Assembly: GCA_035341015.1 (NCBI GenBank)
Contig: DAOQUL010000001.1
Coordinates: 117,482-181,481, forward strand
Source: JAKQIM01 sp029557965
GTDB taxonomy: Bacteria > Chloroflexota > Anaerolineae > Anaerolineales > UBA4823
DNA length: 64,000 nucleotides
Reading direction: 5' to 3'
The translations under genes were made by a program, and so were the position numbers. The first letter of the stretch is position 1, and each line of letters begins with the position of its first letter. Positions 9,101 to 17,633 of the stretch are shown here, in pieces. Under the pieces are notes generated by a model, which did not search any database, was not told the DNA's origin, and saw nothing but the letters and a program-made list of their open reading frames with translations.

Positions 9101-11902
9101 ATCTAGGGTCACTGCCAAAGCAGAGACGGTGAAGGATTTACCGGGGCTTTTGAAATAGCCACCGGGGTCCAGGCTGATCTTATTGGCGGCATTGTACACT
9201 CGGACGATGATGGCCGAGCTAACGGTTTGTCCGCTGCCATCATCTACGGTAACTTCAAACCCCCACAGGCTTTCTTGCAGGCTGCTGCGCCAGGAATTCC
9301 TGCGGTTGTACTCATCCAGCTCTTGGGCGGTAAAGGCATAGCTGAAATTCCCCTCAGCATCGGTGCTCAGATCTTGGGCTTCTTCGCCATAGTATTGATA
9401 CCAGGTGTAATCTGGGATTTCAACCTCTTCATTCCACCAGCCCCAAGAATAATTTTCTACCAGGTAATATTTGACCACAGTGATCTGGGCGTTGGGAACG
9501 GGCTCGCCGAAGAAATAGCTTGTGTTGCCGGTAATTACAACCGTATCACCAATGACATATTTGTCGGCATTCGCGGTCAGCTCAACCTGGATATCGGGCT
9601 TGCGGTATTCCTGGACTTTGAAGGCCTGCTGTTGGCTGGTTGAACCAATTGTTACCTCGATGGAATAATTCCCCAGCGAAGCGCCATCGGCAATCTGGAA
9701 TTCACCATTGATGGTGCCAAGATTGTTGGTGGTAAGCTTGAAAGTTTGAACAATGTTCTCGCGACCATCGCGAACGCGCACCGTGACAGGTGTTCCCATG
9801 GGAGGAACTGAAAAGCGCACATCTCGGTCAGAGCGTAGAATGGACTTGAAATACATCGTTTGGCCGGGGCGGTAAATGGGCCTATCGGTGTAGGTGTATA
9901 TGTTGTATTCTGGCACCTCGGCGCCGCGGACGTAATAATTTCCGTTACTAGTCCTCCAGGCATAGGTGGTCAAGCCGGCGATAGACACATCGCCTTCACC
10001 GCCGCGAGCAGCAACGAAGAGCGGCTCATAACCTGCGGGGATGGTTGTGCGATAGAAGCCATTCTGGTCGGTTTTGCCTTCGCGGATGCTTTCGCCGCGC
10101 GAGGAATACAGGCGAACCTCAATCTCAGAGGCGGCTTCGCCATCGACGGCACTGGCCCAGACAAATAAATTGCTGCCCGACTGTTTGACCACCAGGGCGT
10201 TCTGGGTGAGTGCCAAGAAAAGCTGATCTTTTTCTGTATCATCAACGCGAAGAGTCAGGATATACAGGCCGGGTTCGATTTCGGGCGGCAGGATCACTTC
10301 TTGCGCGCCGCTCGAGGGGTATGCGATCTGCCAGCTTTGGGTGGCTTCCAGGCGGGATGTGTCAATCGTTGCTTCGCTATCCCAGCCGTTGTAGGCAAAA
10401 TCGGCGGCATAGCGGGCGGCAAAAGCCCCCAATTCCATCTCGTACACAGTGAAAACGAGGGTTTGTTCTCCATCGGCAATACCCAGGTGAACAGCACGGC
10501 GCCCGTTTGCATCGACAACCTGGACATTTGGCCCGTATACACCGAAGGAGGTGGTCTCATTTTCATAGTGAGGACTCCAAGAAGTGTAAAACGTCCAACT
10601 GTAAGGATCTACCAGGATCGGTTGGTGATCAGAATCTTGAGCGCTGGGCTGGATGCTGACCGTGTATTCTGTGTAACTGGCTAGTTTGTCTGCCAGGATG
10701 TAAACCAGCTCATTTTCGCGCCATTCGAAAGTGCCGTTGGCATGAGGCGAGATTGAAAAGGCCGCCTCGGTGGAGGCATGATCCATGGGTACAGCAAAGG
10801 TGATGCGGACCTCAGCCTCTTCGATTGGCACGTCATCACTTCCGCCTGGATGGATGGCACTGATGGGCGGGGGTGCGCTGAAGGTCAGGACATTTGTGGT
10901 AACCGGTAGGGCATCACCTTGTGCATCGATCATTGTTTCATTGGGGGTGATGGTATAAAGCGTGCCATAGGATAAATCCGCGGCGGGCTGGAATTCTGCT
11001 TGAGTGGTGCTGGTCCACTTCCATGCTCCTGATACCTCAGGCGAAATTGAGAAAGTTGGGGCATCTTTTCCGGTGGTCACAGCGTAGTTTAGATTCAACC
11101 TGACACGATTGTCTTGCAGGGTGGGATTGATGACGGTGATCTCGAAGTTGGGAACCCAGTAATCCCACCGGTAATCATCTGCCATTGGTACGCCATCTGC
11201 GTCGCTGGCAGATGATGCCAGGGTAAAGCTGTACCGCTCGCCAGGGGTAAGGGCTTCTTGGAGCGCGATGCGAAGCATGTTGTTGCTCCAGGTCAGCGTG
11301 TAGGGTACCTCGGGCTGTAAGCTTAATGCTTCAGCCACGCTTCCGGCGTTCATTGGTCGGTCGAAGGTGATGGCGATCGCAGGGCGGCGGGTGGTCAGAT
11401 TTTCGAGGCCAGGGGTGCGGCTGATCACATTGGGGCCGAGTAAAACGTTCAGTTCCCAATACTGTGTTTCGGTGAAGCTTTCGCCTCGCATGCTTTTCAG
11501 GTTGGGGTCCAAGAAAAGGGTGTAGGTTTCTCCGGGAGTCAACCGGCTGGCAGGGGTAAAGGTCAGGCTGGTTTTATCAGAGTTCCAGATTGTGTTGCCA
11601 TCCAGGTATGGATATGCTAACAGCGGAATGGATGCGCTGGCAGTATCCATCGGTTGGTTGAAGTTGAGGACAAAGGCCGAAAATGGAGAGTAATTTTTCA
11701 GGTCCAGCCCAGGGTCCACTTCAGCTTGCAAGGGCATGGCATTGGGGGGTGTGGGGGTGGCAGTGGCAGAAACCTGAACGGAGGGTTGATCTTGATGATC
11801 GTTCTGATGAGCATTGGGAGCTTTGGCGAGTGCAGAGACAGGGATGATGGCAGGTAAGATGAAGGCCAAAACCAAGAGAGCATGCATGGCTTTACGAAAC
11901 AT
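6125..11902 (-). CDS. Secreted alpha-2-macroglobulin family protein
   Basis: A 1925-residue bacterial alpha-2-macroglobulin. A Sec signal peptide (residues 1-26, ending VSALA) has no lipobox cysteine, so the protein is secreted rather than a lipoprotein. About four SbsA-like Ig domains follow, each with an F..PM signature, then MG2/MG3 modules (YTYTDRPIYRPGQTM), an A2M domain beginning near ALIDEAIFSL, and a thioester domain with GCVEQ, Cys1448. A glycine-rich stretch (GEGGLGGGGGDIAGNPR) just before the thioester region may be the protease bait. The family traps proteases through the activated Cys-Gln thioester. The usual partner, penicillin-binding protein 1C, is not adjacent. AAGGAGGG lies 8 nt before the ATG. 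Confidence 0.9.
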   Translation of the reverse strand: MFRKAMHALLVLAFILPAIIPVSALAKAPNAHQNDHQDQPSVQVSATATPTPPNAMPLQAEVDPGLDLKNYSPFSAFVLNFNQPMDTASASIPLLAYPYLDGNTIWNSDKTSLTFTPASRLTPGETYTLFLDPNLKSMRGESFTETQYWELNVLLGPNVISRTPGLENLTTRRPAIAITFDRPMNAGSVAEALSLQPEVPYTLTWSNNMLRIALQEALTPGERYSFTLASSASDADGVPMADDYRWDYWVPNFEITVINPTLQDNRVRLNLNYAVTTGKDAPTFSISPEVSGAWKWTSTTQAEFQPAADLSYGTLYTITPNETMIDAQGDALPVTTNVLTFSAPPPISAIHPGGSDDVPIEEAEVRITFAVPMDHASTEAAFSISPHANGTFEWRENELVYILADKLASYTEYTVSIQPSAQDSDHQPILVDPYSWTFYTSWSPHYENETTSFGVYGPNVQVVDANGRRAVHLGIADGEQTLVFTVYEMELGAFAARYAADFAYNGWDSEATIDTSRLEATQSWQIAYPSSGAQEVILPPEIEPGLYILTLRVDDTEKDQLFLALTQNALVVKQSGSNLFVWASAVDGEAASEIEVRLYSSRGESIREGKTDQNGFYRTTIPAGYEPLFVAARGGEGDVSIAGLTTYAWRTSNGNYYVRGAEVPEYNIYTYTDRPIYRPGQTMYFKSILRSDRDVRFSVPPMGTPVTVRVRDGRENIVQTFKLTTNNLGTINGEFQIADGASLGNYSIEVTIGSTSQQQAFKVQEYRKPDIQVELTANADKYVIGDTVVITGNTSYFFGEPVPNAQITVVKYYLVENYSWGWWNEEVEIPDYTWYQYYGEEAQDLSTDAEGNFSYAFTAQELDEYNRRNSWRSSLQESLWGFEVTVDDGSGQTVSSAIIVRVYNAANKISLDPGGYFKSPGKSFTVSALAVTLDDAPVPDRLLTLEVTRWDWEDNTDTEIATYQMTTGADGKASQSITLGQSGYYKLNLTGQDERGNPIAYSTWCYAYQPGQSWASRYDTPISITAEADSYRPYDTGRFFIESTFSGPALVTFERGSVISSKLVELTAPVTVIETEIIPEFAPNVFVVVNAWEPQDTRLVPGEYAWQWIETIPDSQLRQARTELQVEVIGKSLEITITPDQPVYAPRQDATFTIQVNDEQGNPVRAELSLALIDEAIFSLSGDLSGPIFSAFYGRREHHVITYDSFSPTRWLQYGEGGLGGGGGDIAGNPRSEFPDTAAWFPVITTDANGQASITVALPDNLTSWRVVVKAITANTQVNEAYINILTQKEVVVRPILPAALTVGDQVELSALIHNYGLTAKDLIVEMDAGDALAIAQPDPITISLQPGEIQVVSWTVTALTAGDAEITISATTASGSGDAVRLPLTIHPLAVPDVYTQVGDFSGEYLTTLVMPPGALDMSSVQIRISRSAAGTLLDGLEYLTGYPYGCVEQTMSRALPNAVIGRALYQLGVSNPNLEAELPGLINAGLQMLYGMQHNDGGWGWWYDDETDDYQTAWVVFGLSVTAQAGYEVDPNVIERGANRLKENLEFMDPRTQAYALYSLSIAGYADLAATQALAAQYYTLDTFSQAALALALHTAGDDDTARQVLQELAQNAVVSEADTGTLVYWPQPNEDGHYHQKTMSSTIRSTALALDAFAQLDPENILVPGIVRYLMGQRQASGWGSTNETSFTIIALTDHLLSLQNDNAETEYRIELNGTEIGAGSLGRTQPSITLELQTTQLQTGASLLHITTEDEGRLYYAIVNRIYLPQAEIDAAGFVEVERTYTTADSSAQEIQIGQLVQVTLEVTFKKDASFIIIEDQLPGGLEALNESLNTTSHIATSSDCWDSCQPVYNWETFGYNNKEIYPDHVSFFITNVSAGTITISYLARATHSGTFVVLPAEVYAMYDSSTWGRSASTPMMILPK

Positions 11903-11931
11903 AGAACAACCCTCCTTGATTGAAAATCAAT

Positions 11932-12247
11932 TTACCAGGCGTAGGCTTCTGGGGCTGTGCCGCCGGGACCGGGCCAGATTTGATCGAGCTTCTCAAGCGT
12001 ATCAGCAGCTAAGACGACTTCCAATGCGTGCAGGTTCCCATCTAGTTGTTCAATCGTGCGCGGTCCAACGATGGGCGCCGTGACAGCGGGTTGGTGCAAG
12101 AGCCAGGCCAGGGCGATGTCGGCGGGCTTTTCTCCCAACTCTTCACAGGTAGCTGTCATTTTCGCTTGTCTGAGGGCCGAAATTCATGGTACCCAGGCAA
12201 AGGCGGCTTACTTTGAGGCCGGTGCGGCCAAGGTTTTTGTAATCCAT
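11932..12247 (-). pseudogene. Broken aldo/keto reductase with large internal deletion
   Basis: The ATG at 12247 begins a typical aldo/keto reductase N-terminus (NLGRTGLKVSRLCLGTMNFG), but the frame stops at 12143 after 34 codons. In the overlapping +1 frame the sequence resumes at 12159 with a typical C-terminus (ADIALAWLLHQPAVTAPIVG, then a PRTIEQL motif) ending at 11932. A normal family member has roughly 320 residues; the central two thirds, including the catalytic Tyr/Lys/His, are missing and the junction is out of frame. It is therefore non-functional. Both ends are well preserved, so the deletion is recent or is an assembly collapse. Confidence 0.85.
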
Positions 12248-12391
12248 AGAGGGTCCTTTCGAGTGAAATTGTGTGGCTGAGATATGTGGATTGTATTGAT
12301 GGAAAACCCGATCTGGAACAGTACTTTAAGATTATACCATCGGGGGTTATGCGAGAATACCGTTTATACTTAACCTTGAGGAGAGACGGTC

Positions 12392-12901
12392 ATGGAATAC
12401 GGCGCATTGATTCGTGAACGGTATAGTGTTCGGGCTTATAAGCCCGATCCGGTTGAAGACGAGAAGCTGACCCAGGTGCTTGAGGTAGCGCGGTTAGCAC
12501 CCACCGCAGCCAACCGGCAGCCTTTTCAATTGGTGGTGATCCACACCGCGGGGCGGGAGCAAGATTTGAAGCGTATCTATGGGCGCGAATGGTTCACCCA
12601 AGCTCCGTTGGTGATCTGTGCGTGCGGCATACCGGACCAGGGATGGGTGCACCGCGATGGGAAAACGTATTGGGAAGTGGATGTGGCAATTGTTCTGGAT
12701 CACCTGATCCTGGCAGCGGCAGACCTGGGTTTGGGAACGTGTTGGATTGCCGCTTTTGACCGGCAGGCCGCTCGAGAGGTGTTGGGGCTCCCGGAAGGCG
12801 TTGAGCCTCTGCTGTTCACGCCTTTGGGATACCCAGCAGACAAGGCTGGGCCTAAGAAACGCAAGGATCTTGAACAGCTCGTACGGTATGAAAAATGGTA
12901 A
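12392..12901 (+). CDS. Nitroreductase family protein
   Basis: A 169-residue FMN-dependent oxidoreductase of the short nitroreductase group. The N-terminus RERYSVRAYKPDPV provides the FMN phosphate-binding RxSxR-like segment; APTAANRQPFQLVVI is the conserved second loop; LGLGTCWIAAFD is the C-terminal FMN loop. Such enzymes reduce nitro groups, quinones or related acceptors with NAD(P)H; the physiological substrate cannot be read from sequence. A strong GAGGAGA ribosome-binding site precedes the ATG. Tex follows 22 nt after its stop. Confidence 0.85.
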   Translation: MEYGALIRERYSVRAYKPDPVEDEKLTQVLEVARLAPTAANRQPFQLVVIHTAGREQDLKRIYGREWFTQAPLVICACGIPDQGWVHRDGKTYWEVDVAIVLDHLILAAADLGLGTCWIAAFDRQAAREVLGLPEGVEPLLFTPLGYPADKAGPKKRKDLEQLVRYEKW

Positions 12902-12910
12902 GAATCGGTA

Positions 12911-12916
12911 TATAAT
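12911..12916 (+). promoter_or_regulatory. TATAAT box directly before tex
   Basis: A perfect TATAAT ends only 7 nt before the tex ATG at 12924. If used, transcription would start at or next to the ATG, giving a leaderless mRNA; no Shine-Dalgarno is visible between. No good -35 hexamer is seen at the expected distance. Confidence 0.35.
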
Positions 12917-12923
12917 TCAGCCC

Positions 12924-15062
12924 ATGTCTTCCCATACCTATATCATAGCCACTCAATTGAACATTCGTCCTGAGCAGGCGGCGGCGACCATCGCCTTGCT
13001 GGACGACGACAACACATTACCTTTCATTGCCCGATACCGCAAAGAGGCGACCGGCGGATTAGACGAGGAGCAAATCCGGCAACTCATCGAGATATTGGAG
13101 AAGCTGCGTGCCTTGGATGAGCGCCGTGAGGCGGTGCTGAAGTCGATCGATGAGCAAGGTAAACTGACCCCTGAACTAAAGGCGCAAATTGGCGCTGCCG
13201 AGACATTGACGGCATTGGAAGATCTTTATGCGCCCTACAAGCCTAAGCGCCGCACGCGAGCCAGCATTGCCAAAGAGAGAGGCTTGCAAGGCCTGGCTGA
13301 TTGGATATTGCAGCAGCCGCCGACAAAAACACCACTGGCGGAGATTGTTAAACCGTTCTTAAATGACCAGGTGCCCACGATGGAGGATGCCTGGGCTGGC
13401 GCCCGCGATATTGTGGCTGAGATGATCAGCGAGCACGCCGACGTGCGGCGCGTGACGCGTGAGAAAGCGTTGAAATGGGGCATCTTGCGCTGCGATAAGA
13501 TTGATGACGCCGAGGATGAGCGCTCGGTTTACGAGACCTATTATCAGTTTGAGGGTGGGGTTGAGCGTTTGCGCCCACACCAGGTTCTGGCGATCAATCG
13601 CGGCGAAGCCGAAAAAGTGCTGCGGGTCAAGCTGGAGGTGTTGGAGAAGGATTGGCGGAATGCGGTTGGATTGGCCTTCCGCCCTGACCGCCGCTCGCCT
13701 CTGGCTGAGCAGATGGAGTTAGCGATTATGGATGCTGCGGAGCGCTTGCTGCTGCCAGCGATCGAGCGGGATGTGCGACGCGAGCTAACCGAAAAAGCCG
13801 AACTACATGCGATTAACGTTTTTGCGTCCAACCTGCGAGCGCTGTTGGGCCAGCCTCCTTTAGCTGGGCAGACGGTCTTAGGGCTCGATCCGGGCTTCCG
13901 TACAGGCTGCAAGGTGGCGGTGGTGAACCCAACAAGCAAGTTGTTGGATGTTGCCACCATATACCCGCATGCCCCCCAGAAAGAGTGGGAACGTGCGTTA
14001 AAAATACTTGAAGCCTTGATCAAGAAGCACCATGTCACCTTGATCACGATTGGGAATGGCACTGCCTCGCGCGAGACAGAGCAGTTGGTGGCTGAATTGA
14101 TCCAAACCGCGGCTAAAGAAGTGAAATATTTGATTGTTAATGAAGCGGGTGCCAGCGTGTACAGCGCCAGCCCCCTGGCGCGGGCTGAGCTGCCAGACCT
14201 GGATGTCTCGCTGCGGGGGGCAGTTTCCATTGCCCGGCGCATCCAGGATCCACTGGCTGAGCTGGTTAAAATCGAACCCAAGGCGATTGGGGTCGGGCTT
14301 TACCAGCACGATGTAGATCAAAAACAATTGGGGCAAGCATTGGAGGGGGTTGTGGAAAGCGTGGTGAATGCGGTTGGCGTGGACGTGAACAGCGCCAGTC
14401 CGGCTTTGCTGATGCACGTGGCTGGGATTGGGCCCAAGCTGGCAGAGAAGATCGTGGCGCACCGCAACGACAATGGGCCGTTCCTCAGCCGGGCAACGCT
14501 GCGTAAAGTGGGCGGATTAGGGCCAAAGGCTTTTGAGCAGGCGGCGGGTTTTTTGCGTGTGCGGGATGGCGAAAATCCACTGGATGCAAGCGCAATCCAC
14601 CCAGAAAGCTATACCGTGGCGCAAGCGGTGCTGAAGAAAGTTGGCCCGAAGCCAAAGATTGGTACTGCGCTCCAGCCATCGCTGGAAGCCCTGGTGGCGA
14701 AACAGCCGGTGGAAAAGCTGGCGGTCGAATTTGGCTGCGGGGTGCCCACTTTGGAAGACATCCTTGAGCAATTGGTGCGCCCAGGGCGCGACCCACGCGA
14801 GGATGCCCCGGCGCCGATCTTGCGTTCAGACGTGCTGAAGATGGAAGATCTGGTAATGGGGATGAAGTTGAAGGGCACCGTGCGCAACGTGGTGGATTTT
14901 GGTGCCTTTGTGGATATTGGCGTGAAACAAGATGGGCTGTTGCATCGCAGCCAGATCCCGGCTGGAACGTTGTTGAAGGTGGGGGATATCGTGGAAGTGG
15001 AGATCCAGCGGGTTGAGGTGGAAAGAGGACGGATTGGGCTGGGTTGGCCCGCAAAAGGTTGA
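12924..15062 (+). CDS. tex: Tex-family RNA-binding transcription accessory protein
   Basis: A 712-residue protein with the full Tex architecture: helical N-terminus (LPFIARYRKEATGGLDE), a YqgF-like nuclease-fold domain (LGLDPGFRTGCKVAVV), helix-hairpin-helix segments (LLMHVAGIGPKLAEKIVAHR, then the KVGGLGPKAFEQAAGF region) and a C-terminal S1 RNA-binding domain (KLKGTVRNVVDFGAFVDIGV). Tex binds RNA and associates with transcription; its exact role is still debated. The ATG at 12924 (MSSHTYII) is chosen because it matches the family's N-terminus; the open frame extends 59 codons upstream into the nitroreductase gene. Convergent with kdgK, with no terminator visible in the 35-nt gap. Confidence 0.93.
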   Translation: MSSHTYIIATQLNIRPEQAAATIALLDDDNTLPFIARYRKEATGGLDEEQIRQLIEILEKLRALDERREAVLKSIDEQGKLTPELKAQIGAAETLTALEDLYAPYKPKRRTRASIAKERGLQGLADWILQQPPTKTPLAEIVKPFLNDQVPTMEDAWAGARDIVAEMISEHADVRRVTREKALKWGILRCDKIDDAEDERSVYETYYQFEGGVERLRPHQVLAINRGEAEKVLRVKLEVLEKDWRNAVGLAFRPDRRSPLAEQMELAIMDAAERLLLPAIERDVRRELTEKAELHAINVFASNLRALLGQPPLAGQTVLGLDPGFRTGCKVAVVNPTSKLLDVATIYPHAPQKEWERALKILEALIKKHHVTLITIGNGTASRETEQLVAELIQTAAKEVKYLIVNEAGASVYSASPLARAELPDLDVSLRGAVSIARRIQDPLAELVKIEPKAIGVGLYQHDVDQKQLGQALEGVVESVVNAVGVDVNSASPALLMHVAGIGPKLAEKIVAHRNDNGPFLSRATLRKVGGLGPKAFEQAAGFLRVRDGENPLDASAIHPESYTVAQAVLKKVGPKPKIGTALQPSLEALVAKQPVEKLAVEFGCGVPTLEDILEQLVRPGRDPREDAPAPILRSDVLKMEDLVMGMKLKGTVRNVVDFGAFVDIGVKQDGLLHRSQIPAGTLLKVGDIVEVEIQRVEVERGRIGLGWPAKG

Positions 15063-15097
15063 CCCCGGCGCAGGCTTGCTTGGTTGGGGTGGATGAG

Positions 15098-16180
15098 TTA
15101 TCTCTGGATGCGCGCCGAGCCACCCTTGGCAAAAGCCCGGACTTGTTCCACAGTTGCCATGGTGGTGTCACCTGGAAAGGTGGTCAGCAGTGCACCATGC
15201 GCCCAACCGAGGTTGACCGCATCTTGGGGAGCTTCACCACTCAGCAGGCCGTAAAAGAAGCCAGAAGCGAACCCATCGCCACCGCCAACCCGGTCATAAA
15301 TGTGAAGCTCGGCAGTGGGAGAAACATAAGTCTGCCCATTGATCCATGCCACCGCCCCCCAAGAGTGGTGCGCCGTTGAGTGGACATCTCGCAGCGTGGT
15401 TGCAACCACCTTGATTTGCTTGTATTTGCTTGTCACCTTGTCGATCATCCCGAAGAAAGTGCTTGGGTCAAGCTTGGATTTCGCTATTACCTCGGGGCCA
15501 GGGATGCCCAGCCCAAGCTGGAGATCCTCTTCGTTCCCCACCAGTACGTCGACATTTTCTACGATGCGGTGCATCACGTCTTGAGCACGCGCTTGCCCGC
15601 CCCAAATGTTCCACAATTTGGCCCGAAAGTTCAAGTCGAAGGATGTGATTGCCCCGGCGCTCTTGGCGGCTTTCATCCCTTCCACGATCAACTCTCCGGT
15701 GGTTTCAGATAAGGCTGCAAAAATGCCCCCGCTGTGGAACCAGCGCACGCCGGATGAGAAGATGGATCCCCAATTAAAGTCCCCAGGTTTGAGCTGGGCG
15801 GCTGCTTCATTGGACCGGTTATAGAACACCACCGGCGCGCGCACCCCAAACCCCTGGTCGCTGTAGACGGTTGCCATATTGGGCCCATTGACCCCGTTGT
15901 GCTTGAATAATTTGTAGAAGGGCTTTACTCCCATCGCGCGCACTTGCTCGGCGATCAAATCGCCAATGGGATAATCGACTATCGCCGTTGCCACCCCTGT
16001 GTTCAAGCGGAAGCAGTCTGCCAGGTTAGCCGCTAAGTTGAATTCGCCGCCGCTGACATGGATTTTGCATTCGGTAGCTTTGCGGAAGGGAATGATACCT
16101 GGGTCAAGGCGATGGACCAGAGCCCCTAGCGAGAGCAGGTCAAGAGCGCCTTCTTTGGAGATGTTCAAACCGGTTGTCAT
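15098..16180 (-). CDS. kdgK: PfkB-family sugar kinase, probable 2-keto-3-deoxygluconate kinase
   Basis: A 360-residue ribokinase-fold enzyme. The C-terminal nucleotide/anion-hole motif reads GGGDGFASGFFYGLL, with the catalytic Asp in a GGGD variant of the usual GAGD. The N-terminal GGGEFNLA-type sugar motif is present as VSGGEFNLAANLA. In the uronate pathway it would phosphorylate 2-keto-3-deoxygluconate to KDPG. Start at 16180 has an AGGAGC site; a longer frame from 16210 would overlap gnd. It is the last gene of the uronate operon, 10 nt after gnd. The KDPG aldolase is not in this window. Confidence 0.8.
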   Translation of the reverse strand: MTTGLNISKEGALDLLSLGALVHRLDPGIIPFRKATECKIHVSGGEFNLAANLADCFRLNTGVATAIVDYPIGDLIAEQVRAMGVKPFYKLFKHNGVNGPNMATVYSDQGFGVRAPVVFYNRSNEAAAQLKPGDFNWGSIFSSGVRWFHSGGIFAALSETTGELIVEGMKAAKSAGAITSFDLNFRAKLWNIWGGQARAQDVMHRIVENVDVLVGNEEDLQLGLGIPGPEVIAKSKLDPSTFFGMIDKVTSKYKQIKVVATTLRDVHSTAHHSWGAVAWINGQTYVSPTAELHIYDRVGGGDGFASGFFYGLLSGEAPQDAVNLGWAHGALLTTFPGDTTMATVEQVRAFAKGGSARIQR

Positions 16181-16190
16181 ATCAGCTCCT

Positions 16191-17612
16191 TTATGCCTGT
16201 GTGGTTTCATCTATCCATTGGGTATGAAAAGTACCAGAGCGATCTACGCGCCGGTAGGTGTGGGCGCCAAAATAATCTCGCTGGGCTTGTGTCAGATTGG
16301 CTGGCAAGCGGGCGCTGCGGTAAGCGTCAAAGTAGGCCAGTGCAGAGCTGAATGCCAGGGCTGGAATGCCATTTTCGGCTGCCAGAGAGACCACCTTGCG
16401 CAAAGCCGCCTGGCGAGCGTTCATTGCCCGGGCAAAATCAGGATCAACCAGTAGATTGGGCAGGTCGGGATCATTTGTAAATGCCCGGCGGATATCGTTC
16501 AAGAAGCGGGCGCGAATGATGCATCCGCCGCGCCAGATGCGGGCAATTTCGGCAAAGGTCAAGTGATAATCGTATTCCTTGCTGGCCAATCGCATCAGGG
16601 CAAAGCCCTGGGCGTATGAGCAGACCTTGGCGGCGTATAAAGCATCTTTGACCCAATCGATTACCATTTGCGGGTCTGTGCTGATCTGGGAGATGGGCCC
16701 AAGCAAGATTTTCGATGCATTTACGCGTTCATCTTTGAAGGCTGAAAGGATGCGGCTTTCTACTGCCGCGTTGATCGTGGGGATGGGAGCACCCAGATCT
16801 AAGGCATTTTGCGATGTCCATTTACCGGTGCCTTTCTGAGCGGCCTCATCCAGGATCAAATCGACTACGGCCTGTCCACTTTCGGGATCCAGCCGGGTAA
16901 AGATATTGGCAGTGATCTCGATCAGGTAAGATTCTAGTTCGCCCCGGTTCCACTCGCTGAAGGCTTCGTGCAATTGCTGGTTGTTCAATCCCAGCCCGCG
17001 ATGCAAGATATCGTAAGCTTCAGCGATCAATTGCATATCACCGTATTCGATCCCGTTGTGGACCATTTTGACATAGTGCCCGGCGCCACGCGGCCCCATG
17101 TGGGCCACGCAGGGTTCTCCTTGCACCTTGGCGCTGATGGTTTCAAAAACAGGCTTCACCAATTCCCAGGCTTCATCTTGGCCTCCCGGCATAATCGCCG
17201 GCCCCCATAAAGCGCCGTATTCGCCGCCGCTGACGCCCGTGCCGATGTAGATGATCCCTTTGCGCTGCAGTTCTATTGAGCGGCGCTCGGTATCCAGGAA
17301 AAAGGTATTGCCACCATCGATAAGAAGATCGCCTGGCTCTAATGCATCTTGAATACTGGCAATTGCGGCATCTACGGCCTTGCCTGCCGGCACCATCAGC
17401 ATGACGCGGCGCGGGCGTTCCAGCGCAGTGATGAATTCCTCCAGGCTCTTGCACGCCAGCAGGTTTTTGCCGGGATATTGGCTGCCAAACGCCTGTACTT
17501 TTGCCGCGTCCAGATCGTAACCTGCCACGCGGAACCCATTACGTTCCATGTTGAGGGCCAGCATAAACCCCATTACGCCTAAGCCCATGAAGCCAAAATT
17601 TGCGTTCTCCAT
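16191..17612 (-). CDS. gnd: 6-phosphogluconate dehydrogenase, decarboxylating
   Basis: A 473-residue enzyme of the long, dimeric type. It carries the NADP-binding GLGVMGFMLALNMERNGF, the MVPAGKAVDAA segment and the catalytic GAGHYVKMVHNGIEYGDMQ with its Lys, His and Asn. It converts 6-phosphogluconate to ribulose 5-phosphate and CO2. The ATG at 17612 lies 6 nt after AGGAGA; the in-frame ATG two codons upstream touches the Shine-Dalgarno and is less likely. Its place inside a uronate operon rather than with other pentose phosphate genes is notable: it implies that a gluconate-level intermediate is produced by the upstream genes. Confidence 0.92.
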   Translation of the reverse strand: MENANFGFMGLGVMGFMLALNMERNGFRVAGYDLDAAKVQAFGSQYPGKNLLACKSLEEFITALERPRRVMLMVPAGKAVDAAIASIQDALEPGDLLIDGGNTFFLDTERRSIELQRKGIIYIGTGVSGGEYGALWGPAIMPGGQDEAWELVKPVFETISAKVQGEPCVAHMGPRGAGHYVKMVHNGIEYGDMQLIAEAYDILHRGLGLNNQQLHEAFSEWNRGELESYLIEITANIFTRLDPESGQAVVDLILDEAAQKGTGKWTSQNALDLGAPIPTINAAVESRILSAFKDERVNASKILLGPISQISTDPQMVIDWVKDALYAAKVCSYAQGFALMRLASKEYDYHLTFAEIARIWRGGCIIRARFLNDIRRAFTNDPDLPNLLVDPDFARAMNARQAALRKVVSLAAENGIPALAFSSALAYFDAYRSARLPANLTQAQRDYFGAHTYRRVDRSGTFHTQWIDETTQA

Positions 17613-17633
17613 GATCATTCTCCTGACATCGAT

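Noticed and set aside
11916..11930. TTGATT/AATCAA inverted repeat before the macroglobulin gene
   Set aside because: Only 6 bp per arm and next to the Shine-Dalgarno; too short to call an operator.
13544..14281. 245-codon minus-strand open frame
   Set aside because: Antisense to tex in a GC-rich gene; Ser/Arg-rich translation typical of shadow frames.
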